From an uncultured Hyphomonadaceae bacterium (lineage in GTDB: Bacteria; Pseudomonadota; Alphaproteobacteria; Caulobacterales; Hyphomonadaceae), in contig CALLCD010000013.1 of NCBI GenBank assembly GCA_938049795.1, forward strand, positions 1-8,591: DNA of 8,591 nt, in the 5' to 3' direction. The position numbers and the translations under genes are program-made. Below, one piece after another: positions 1 through 4,440 of this stretch (its first letter is position 1; every line of letters begins with the position of its first letter). The notes beneath the pieces are model-generated. The model was not told the DNA's origin and did not search any database. It saw only the letters and a list, made by a program, of their open reading frames with translations.

Positions 1-394
1 GGGGACGAAACTCGAAACCCCGCGCGGCAAGTCACTCTATGCGTTCTGGGGCACGGCGATTGCCGACCAGCTCAACGCCGATCTTGAAGGCCATGCTGAC
101 ACGACAATCGTCAATCTGGCGTCGAACGAGTATTTCAAAGCGGTGAACAAAGACGCGCTGGGGCGGACGGTGATCGGTGCGAAATTCCTCAATGTGAAAG
201 ATGGCGAGGCGCGCGCGCTGATGTATTACGCCAAACATGCGCGCGGACGTATGGCGCGCTGGATCATGGAACACCGGATCGACCGCGCCGAAGGGCTCAA
301 AGACTTCGATGCGGACGGCTACAAGCTCGACAAGAAAGCCTCAACCGAGACCGAACTGGTCTTCTCGCGCAAGCAACCGCCGAAAAAGAAATAG
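1..394 (+). CDS. yaaA: Peroxide stress protein YaaA (DUF328/UPF0246), C-terminal half, cut by window start
   Basis: The open frame enters at base 2 and ends with TAG at 392-394, giving 130 residues of a family usually about 250-260 long, so only the C-terminal half is present. Recognisable YaaA segments occur in family order: GTKLETPRGKSLYAFWG at the start, NLASNEYFKAV in the middle, then FLNVKDGEARALMYYAKHARGRM and an EHRI..AEGLKDFDADGY stretch. The tail ends in basic PPKKK. In E. coli YaaA limits free intracellular iron and protects DNA and proteins during hydrogen peroxide stress; structural work suggests a DNA-binding fold. That role is family knowledge and is not visible here. The gene converges on carA, with only 16 bases between the stop codons. 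An internal ATG at 143 is not a credible start because homology continues well upstream of it. Confidence 0.93.
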   Translation, partial: GTKLETPRGKSLYAFWGTAIADQLNADLEGHADTTIVNLASNEYFKAVNKDALGRTVIGAKFLNVKDGEARALMYYAKHARGRMARWIMEHRIDRAEGLKDFDADGYKLDKKASTETELVFSRKQPPKKK

Positions 395-416
395 ACCGTT
401 TGCGGACGGTCTATTT
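389..416. terminator. Shared hairpin between convergent yaaA and carA, containing both stop codons
   Basis: An 11-bp perfect stem, AAATAGACCGT (389-399) with ACGGTCTATTT (406-416), closes a 6-base loop. The yaaA stop TAG (392-394) pairs exactly with the carA stop, CTA on the plus strand at 411-413. On the minus strand the stem is followed by the complement of the A-rich yaaA end (381-388), a U-rich tract, which makes it a good intrinsic terminator for carA. On the plus strand only a short T run (414-416) follows, so termination of yaaA would be weaker. Confidence 0.75.
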
Positions 417-1583
417 GGCCATCAGCGCGGCGAAGCGTTCGAACAGGTAGAAGCTGTCTTGCGGGCCGGGGCTGGCTTCGGGGTGATGCTGGACCGAGAT
501 GATCGGCTTGCCCTCGACCGCAAGGCCGCTATTGGTGCCGTCAAAGAGAGATTTATGGCTCTCGGTGACGCCCTCGGGCAGGGTGGCGACATCGACAGTG
601 AAGCCGTGGTTCATCGACACGATCTCGACTTTGCCGGTGGCCATATCCTGAACCGGATGATTGGCGCCGTGATGGCCCTGGGCCATTTTCATAGTCTTCG
701 CGCCGAGCGCCAGGGCGAGCATTTGGTGGCCAAGGCAAATTCCAAGCAGAGGTGTGCCGGAGCCCACCAGCGCCTTGATCGTCTCGCCCGCGCGCTCGAA
801 TGTGGCGGCTGGATCGCCCGGGCCATTGGACAAGACGACACCATCAGGCTTGAGCGCGGCGATGTCATCGAACGAAGCGTCGCCGCTGACAATTGTGGCG
901 CGCGCACCGACATTGGCGAGATTGCGTAAGATATTCTTCTTCACGCCGAAATCCATCACAACCACATGGTAGGCAGAGTCTTCGAGCGTCGTAAATCCGG
1001 CGTCCGGCTGCCAGTTGCCTTGTGCGTTTTGGTACGGTTCGGCTTGGGACACGTCTTTGGCCAAGTCGGCTTTTTGCAGTCCGGACCAGTTTCTGGCCGC
1101 TTCGGCGAGGGCGTCAATGTCGAACTGTCCGTCCGGCGCGTGGGCAATGGCGGCTTTGGGCATGCCGTGCTCGCGGATGCGGTTTGTCAGCGCGCGTGTG
1201 TCGATGCCGGAGAGGCCGATAATACCCGATTTTGCGAGCCAGGCGTCGAAATGATCGGTCGCGCGATGATTGGAGGGCGGGGTCACTGGCGCGCGAAATA
1301 TGGTGCCAATGGCCGCTTTTGAGGCGTTTTTGGTCGAGTCTTCATGGTCAGCGGCATTTGCGCCGACATTGCCGATATGGGGAAATGTGAACAGGACGAT
1401 CTGGGCGGCATAGGACGGATCGGTGAGAATTTCCTGATAGCCGGTGACCGCCGTATTGAAACAAAGTTCGCCAATCGCCACGCCGCGTTCGCCGCACCCT
1501 TCGCCAAAAAAGGCCGTACCGTCTTCAAGGACAATAATCCCTGTCGGGGTTGTTTCGGCTTGTAAATGATTCTCGTGTGTCAT
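411..1583 (-). CDS. carA: Carbamoyl-phosphate synthase small (glutaminase) subunit CarA
   Basis: CarA hydrolyses glutamine and passes ammonia to CarB, which makes carbamoyl phosphate for arginine and pyrimidine synthesis in the cytoplasm. The protein is 390 residues, normal for the family. The N-terminal CPSase domain shows FFGEGCGERGVAIGELCFNT and TGYQEILTDPSY (about 25-60), then GLSGIDTRALTNRIREHG (123-140). The class I glutamine amidotransferase domain (about 205-390) contains LSNGPGDP (251-258), the nucleophile Cys283 in GICLGHQ, GHHGANHPV (303-311), and His367 and Glu369 in QHHPEA. All three triad residues sit 14 positions after their E. coli counterparts. The start is the ATG at 1583, with AGCAGG five bases upstream (1594-1589). 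It is divergent from yqeY and convergent with yaaA, so carB is not directly downstream; the two subunits must be encoded apart. Confidence 0.97.
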   Translation of the reverse strand: MTHENHLQAETTPTGIIVLEDGTAFFGEGCGERGVAIGELCFNTAVTGYQEILTDPSYAAQIVLFTFPHIGNVGANAADHEDSTKNASKAAIGTIFRAPVTPPSNHRATDHFDAWLAKSGIIGLSGIDTRALTNRIREHGMPKAAIAHAPDGQFDIDALAEAARNWSGLQKADLAKDVSQAEPYQNAQGNWQPDAGFTTLEDSAYHVVVMDFGVKKNILRNLANVGARATIVSGDASFDDIAALKPDGVVLSNGPGDPAATFERAGETIKALVGSGTPLLGICLGHQMLALALGAKTMKMAQGHHGANHPVQDMATGKVEIVSMNHGFTVDVATLPEGVTESHKSLFDGTNSGLAVEGKPIISVQHHPEASPGPQDSFYLFERFAALMAK

Positions 1584-1692
1584 AAAAACCTGCTCTTCTT
1601 CGACCGGCGTTTCTTGTCTGTTAATCTATCGGACAAACACTGCGGGAGTAAGAACAATGTTTCTGATCCGTCAAGCGTGTCGGTGAGGGAAA
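1584..1692. promoter_or_regulatory. Divergent carA/yqeY regulatory region with inverted repeat at 1614-1636
   Basis: This 109-bp gap must hold the promoters for carA (left) and probably for the yqeY-dnaG genes (right). An inverted repeat, TTGTCTG (1614-1620) and CGGACAA (1630-1636), has a 9-base spacer and pairs 7/7 if one G-T pair is allowed. It lies 31-53 bases upstream of carA, where an operator or a 5'UTR hairpin could sit. I could not find a convincing -35/-10 pair on either strand. Weak elements are TAGATT on the minus strand (1628-1623) and TTGACG on the minus strand (1674-1669). The regulator, if there is one, is unknown. Confidence 0.35.
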
Positions 1693-2211
1693 ATGGGAGC
1701 GGCCATGATGGGTGCGGAAATTTTGGTCAAAGAACCGGCAGATTTGAGAGCGCGATTGAAAGCGGCACGCAATGAGGCCGAGGCGTGTGACAGCGATGGC
1801 GTGGAAGCGGCAACTTTGCGGCTGATCCTGTGCGCGGTGGACGACCGGGATGTGACCGCGCGCGGACGCGGGGAGTGCAGTGGTTGCGCCGAATCTACGG
1901 TACAGGAATTGCTGGCCATGATGGCGACCCAGCGCGAAGTATCGGCGAAGGAATATGACGAAGCCGGACGCATTGAAGAGGCCGAACGCGAGCGCTCCGA
2001 ACTTGCAATTATCCAGTCCTTCCTGCCGAAAAAACTCTCCGGCGCAGCGCTTGAAAGCGCCGTGTCCGCAATTATCGAAGAGGTCGAGGCGCACCGGCTA
2101 AAAGATATGGGCCGCTGCATGGAAGCGCTTAAAGCGCGTTATCCGGGCCAGATTGATTCGGCGAGCGCCGGCAAGATTGTCCGCGCAAAGCTCCAGACAC
2201 CTGCCAAATAG
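1693..2211 (+). CDS. yqeY: GatB/YqeY family protein
   Basis: The protein is 172 residues, a little longer than the usual 145-155. The family signature is clear: TLRLILCAVDDRDVTARG (41-58), a long helical middle with TQREVSAKEYDEAGR (79-93), then IIQSFLPKKLS (106-116) and KDMGRCMEALKARYPGQID (137-155). YqeY resembles the tail domain of the GatB subunit of the tRNA-dependent amidotransferase, which suggests tRNA binding, but its cellular role is not established. The start is uncertain. ATG 1693 has GAGGG only 3 bases away. ATG 1705 has GGGAG 5 bases away and gives a length nearer the family norm. An insert with a CSGC pair (62-65) interrupts the usual loop after the ARG motif. The gene is followed after 39 bases by dnaG on the same strand, probably co-transcribed. 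Confidence 0.9.
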   Translation: MGAAMMGAEILVKEPADLRARLKAARNEAEACDSDGVEAATLRLILCAVDDRDVTARGRGECSGCAESTVQELLAMMATQREVSAKEYDEAGRIEEAERERSELAIIQSFLPKKLSGAALESAVSAIIEEVEAHRLKDMGRCMEALKARYPGQIDSASAGKIVRAKLQTPAK

Positions 2212-2250
2212 ACATAGCCCGCGCGCCGGATTTGGCCTAGATTGCCGGCC

Positions 2251-4038
2251 GTGAGCGGACAACGTATCCCCGATGGATTTCTTGACGAGTTGAAGGCGCG
2301 CCTTCGGCCATCGGACGTGATTGGCCGCAAGGTGAAGCTGAAAAAGCAGGGCAAGGAATGGGTCGGCCTCTCGCCCTTCACCAATGAGAAAACCCCAAGC
2401 TTCTACGTCAACAATCAGAAGGGCATCTTCAAATGCTTCTCCTCCGGGCTTGGCGGGGATGTCATCAAATTCATTCAGGAGACCGAGCGGCTATCCTTCA
2501 TGGAAGCGGTCGAGAAGCTGGCCGACGAGGCTGGCATGGCGCTGCCCAAAGCGACGCCGGAAGCCAAAGAGGTTTATGACCGGCGCGTCCGGCTTTATGA
2601 GGCGTGCGAGGCGGCGTGCAAATTTTTTGAGACTGAATTGCGCGGCAAGGCGGGGGCCGAAGCGCGGCAATATCTGCAAGGGCGCGGGTTGCATTCGGAA
2701 AGCTGGGGGCGGCACAGGCTGGGCTTTGCGCCGGATGAATGGCGCGCGCTGATCGGGCATCTTAGCCGTGAAGGATTTTCCCAAAGCGAGATTGTCGAGG
2801 CGGGTCTTGCCGTTCAGAAAGAGGGCGGCAAAGAGCCCTATGACCGCTTTAGAGGCCGCGTCATTTTCCCGATCGAGGATGCGCAAGGCCGCGTGATCGC
2901 GTTTGGCGGGCGCGGCATGTTGCCGGACGCCAAGCCGAAATATCTCAACTCGTCGGACACGCCGCTCTTTCATAAGGGCAAAGTGCTTTACCGCTACAAG
3001 CGGGCGCGTGAGGCGCTCGGGCATGGCGAGGGCGGCGGGCTGATCGTGTGCGAGGGCTATATGGACGCGATTGCGCTGGCCGAGGCGGGTTTCGGGCAGG
3101 CGGTCGCGCCATTGGGCACAGCTCTGACGGAGGATCAGTTGGCATTGCTATGGCGCGTCGGGCCGGAGCCGGTCTTGTGTTTCGATGGCGATGCGGCGGG
3201 CCTGCGCGCAGCCTATCGGTCGATTGATCGGGCATTGCCATTTCTCGAGCCGGGCAAAAGCCTGTTTTTCTCGCTATTGCCGGAGGGGATGGACCCGGAC
3301 GATATTGTCCAGAAGCGCGGGCGGCAGGCGATGGCGGACTTGCTCGAGGGGGCGATTGCATTGTCTGAACTGCTCTGGCAACGCGAGCGCGATGTCGACC
3401 GGATTGACACACCCGAGCGTCAGGCGGGCCTTGATCTGCGACTGAAACAGGCCGCGCGCCAGATCCAGAATGATGCGGTCCGCAGCGCCTATGAGCGCGA
3501 TCTGCGGCGGCGGATGAATGACCATTTCTGGCAAATGCGCGCGGTGCGGCGGGGCAAGTCGGAAAGCTCGGGGCTGAAAGCGGATACGAAAGTGCGCGGG
3601 CTGGGCCTCCTCGTCAAACTGGTCGAGAGCCCGAAACTGCTTGAGGCGTGTCTTGAGCAATTGGCCGGTGCGCATTTCCCCGACCCACGCGTCTGGCAGA
3701 TCCGCGAATTGATCTTTGAAGTGATCTCGTCGGGCACCGATCTTGATCGCGCCAAGGCGATTGATTTGCTGACCATCAAAGGGGCGGATGCGGCGGCGGC
3801 CTTGATTGCAGGCTATCGGGCGGGCGAGCCGGTCGATCCAGACAGCGCGGCGGGCAAAGAATGGGTGATCGCGCTCGAACATTATTGCGGCCAGCCCGAT
3901 ATGGACGAGGGCGACGAGGCGGGACCGGACGGTGTTTTTGCCTCTGCCGAAGACGGTCGGCAGCGGCATAAGAAAGTCGCCGGACGCTTCGATCTCGCCG
4001 CACGGCGCAAGGAAGCGGCCGATAATTCCGATGTTTAG
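2251..4038 (+). CDS. dnaG: DNA primase DnaG
   Basis: DnaG makes the RNA primers for leading- and lagging-strand DNA synthesis at the replication fork and docks on the DnaB helicase through its C-terminus. From the GTG at 2251 it is 595 residues, the usual size. The N-terminal zinc-ribbon-like domain covers about 1-95. The catalytic core contains RGRVIFPI (201-208), YLNSS (231-235), and the TOPRIM acidic residues Glu268 in EGYMDA, Asp312 and Asp314 in DGDAAG, and Asp348 and Asp350 in DPDD, in the same order and spacing as E. coli E265/D309/D311/D345/D347. The C-terminal 150 residues are divergent and helical, fitting the helicase-interaction domain. The CHC2 zinc ligands are mostly lost: Ser41, Thr44, Cys62 and Ser65 occupy the four positions. 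No Shine-Dalgarno motif precedes GTG 2251 or the in-frame TTG at 2242, so the exact start is open. Confidence 0.96.
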   Translation: MSGQRIPDGFLDELKARLRPSDVIGRKVKLKKQGKEWVGLSPFTNEKTPSFYVNNQKGIFKCFSSGLGGDVIKFIQETERLSFMEAVEKLADEAGMALPKATPEAKEVYDRRVRLYEACEAACKFFETELRGKAGAEARQYLQGRGLHSESWGRHRLGFAPDEWRALIGHLSREGFSQSEIVEAGLAVQKEGGKEPYDRFRGRVIFPIEDAQGRVIAFGGRGMLPDAKPKYLNSSDTPLFHKGKVLYRYKRAREALGHGEGGGLIVCEGYMDAIALAEAGFGQAVAPLGTALTEDQLALLWRVGPEPVLCFDGDAAGLRAAYRSIDRALPFLEPGKSLFFSLLPEGMDPDDIVQKRGRQAMADLLEGAIALSELLWQRERDVDRIDTPERQAGLDLRLKQAARQIQNDAVRSAYERDLRRRMNDHFWQMRAVRRGKSESSGLKADTKVRGLGLLVKLVESPKLLEACLEQLAGAHFPDPRVWQIRELIFEVISSGTDLDRAKAIDLLTIKGADAAAALIAGYRAGEPVDPDSAAGKEWVIALEHYCGQPDMDEGDEAGPDGVFASAEDGRQRHKKVAGRFDLAARRKEAADNSDV

Positions 4039-4050
4039 CGCAGGTTTCCC

Positions 4051-4080
4051 CTTGACCGGACGGGCTTGAAGCCCCATCTA
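4051..4080 (+). promoter_or_regulatory. Putative sigma-32 (RpoH) heat-shock promoter upstream of rpoD
   Basis: The -35 element CTTGACC (4051-4057), preceded by CCC, and the -10 element CCCCATCTA (4072-4080) are separated by 14 bases. The classical sigma-32 consensus is CTTGAAA, 11-16 bases, CCCCATNTA: the -10 matches all eight fixed positions and the -35 matches 5 of 7. It starts 13 bases after the dnaG stop and points toward rpoD. Heat-inducible rpoD transcription is known in E. coli (promoter inside dnaG) and has been reported in Caulobacter, which supports the reading. The same -35 could also serve the primary sigma factor (TTGACC), but no good -10 for that is present. Confidence 0.55.
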
Positions 4081-4234
4081 ACGCAGTAATAAAGATGCGG
4101 TGGATGTTTGCCTGAAATTAACCCGATTGCCCGATTGATCTTTTCAGTCTCACAAGGCAGGGGTTCGCGAAACGCTCAAAACGGCAAAATGACGCAAGGT
4201 AGAGTTCTGATGGTGGCATATTTTGTGCCTGAAC

Positions 4235-4255
4235 AGAGGCTTATTGCCTCTTTTT
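4235..4255 (+). terminator. Intrinsic terminator-like hairpin between the two rpoD promoter candidates
   Basis: AGAGGC (4235-4240) pairs perfectly with GCCTCT (4246-4251) across a 5-base loop, and a run of five T (4251-4255) follows. The six-pair stem makes it a modest terminator. It lies about 200 bases past the dnaG stop, so it could end dnaG mRNA or attenuate transcripts from the upstream heat-shock-like promoter. An upstream GCCT (4227-4230) can compete for the AGGC of the stem, a small hint of alternative folding. Confidence 0.5.
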
Positions 4256-4308
4256 GTCGTGTTTTGGGATCAATTCTGATTGAGAGACGGTTGAAATCTG
4301 TTGTGACA

Positions 4309-4324
4309 TTGAACCTCGGTTCAA
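4309..4324. repeat. 16-bp palindrome TTGAACC-TC-GGTTCAA upstream of rpoD
   Basis: Two perfect 7-base arms flank a 2-base centre, 32 bases before the EcfG-type -35 element. The compact symmetric form is typical of a site for a dimeric regulator. Its core GAAC-N4-GTTC resembles the Gram-positive LexA box, but alphaproteobacterial LexA normally uses direct GTTC-N7-GTTC repeats, so the binding protein is unknown. It could also be a weak hairpin in mRNA. Confidence 0.45.
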
Positions 4325-4355
4325 CGCTGGAACAGGTGACAAAGACAAGCGGGCC

Positions 4356-4381
4356 GGAACATTCGGCACTATAGGGACGTT
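4356..4381 (+). promoter_or_regulatory. Putative EcfG (general stress sigma) promoter for rpoD
   Basis: GGAAC (4356-4360) and CGTT (4378-4381) are separated by exactly 17 bases. This is the published alphaproteobacterial general-stress consensus GGAAC-N16/17-CGTT read by EcfG/SigT/RpoE2 under the PhyR-NepR cascade. The -10 lies 59 bases before the rpoD start codon, giving a normal 5' leader of roughly 50 bases that carries the AGGAG ribosome binding site. With equal base frequencies a match in 400 bp on one strand is expected by chance about 0.003 times, but functional use is inference. Confidence 0.6.
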
Positions 4382-4424
4382 TATTTTTACTGCGATCATA
4401 GCGGGACAGACACGTTATGACGCC

Positions 4425-4429
4425 AGGAG
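4425..4429 (+). promoter_or_regulatory. Ribosome binding site of rpoD
   Basis: AGGAG lies 11 bases before ATG 4441 but only 2 bases before the in-frame ATG at 4432, and after the in-frame ATG at 4417. This favours 4441 as the start, giving an N-terminus MATAKPK. Confidence 0.6.
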
Positions 4430-4440
4430 CGATGATACAA

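Larger units (their letters stand above)
4039..4440 (+). other. dnaG-rpoD intergenic control region (402 bp, no credible gene)
   Basis: This is the longest gene-free stretch in the window and is visibly richer in A+T than the flanking genes. In order it holds a sigma-32 type promoter match (4051-4080), a tandem duplication of the octamer CCCGATTG (4122-4137), a terminator-like hairpin (4235-4255), a short inverted repeat TCAAT/ATTGA (4270-4274 and 4279-4283), a 16-bp palindrome (4309-4324), an EcfG-type promoter match (4356-4381) and the rpoD ribosome binding site (4425-4429). No convincing sigma-70 promoter was found in it by eye. A frame open from TTG 4108 to 4374 has no ribosome binding site and no recognisable protein. 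Confidence 0.7.

Noticed and set aside
237..929. Plus-strand open frame of 230 codons overlapping yaaA and carA
   Set aside because: It is the antisense shadow of carA, whose family motifs and catalytic residues are unmistakable on the other strand.
3274..4077. Minus-strand 267-codon frame inside dnaG
   Set aside because: It is the shadow of the dnaG C-terminal half; no ribosome binding site or family motif is seen, and DnaG covers the same bases.
4064..4080. CTTGAA directly before CCCCATCTA as the -35 of a sigma-32 promoter
   Set aside because: The two elements are only one base apart, far too close; the CTTGACC at 4051 has the correct 14-base spacing instead.
4122..4137. Tandem octamer CCCGATTG x2 as a replication iteron or CRISPR remnant
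   Set aside because: There are only two copies, with no spacer structure or associated genes; most likely a small chance duplication.
4309..4324. Palindrome as an SOS (LexA) box
   Set aside because: The GAAC-N4-GTTC form is of the Gram-positive type; alphaproteobacterial LexA normally uses direct GTTC-N7-GTTC repeats, which I did not find nearby. Kept only as an unassigned palindrome.
4108..4374. 88-codon frame in the dnaG-rpoD gap
   Set aside because: It begins at TTG without a ribosome binding site, runs through a terminator-like hairpin and a palindrome, and the translation has no recognisable features.
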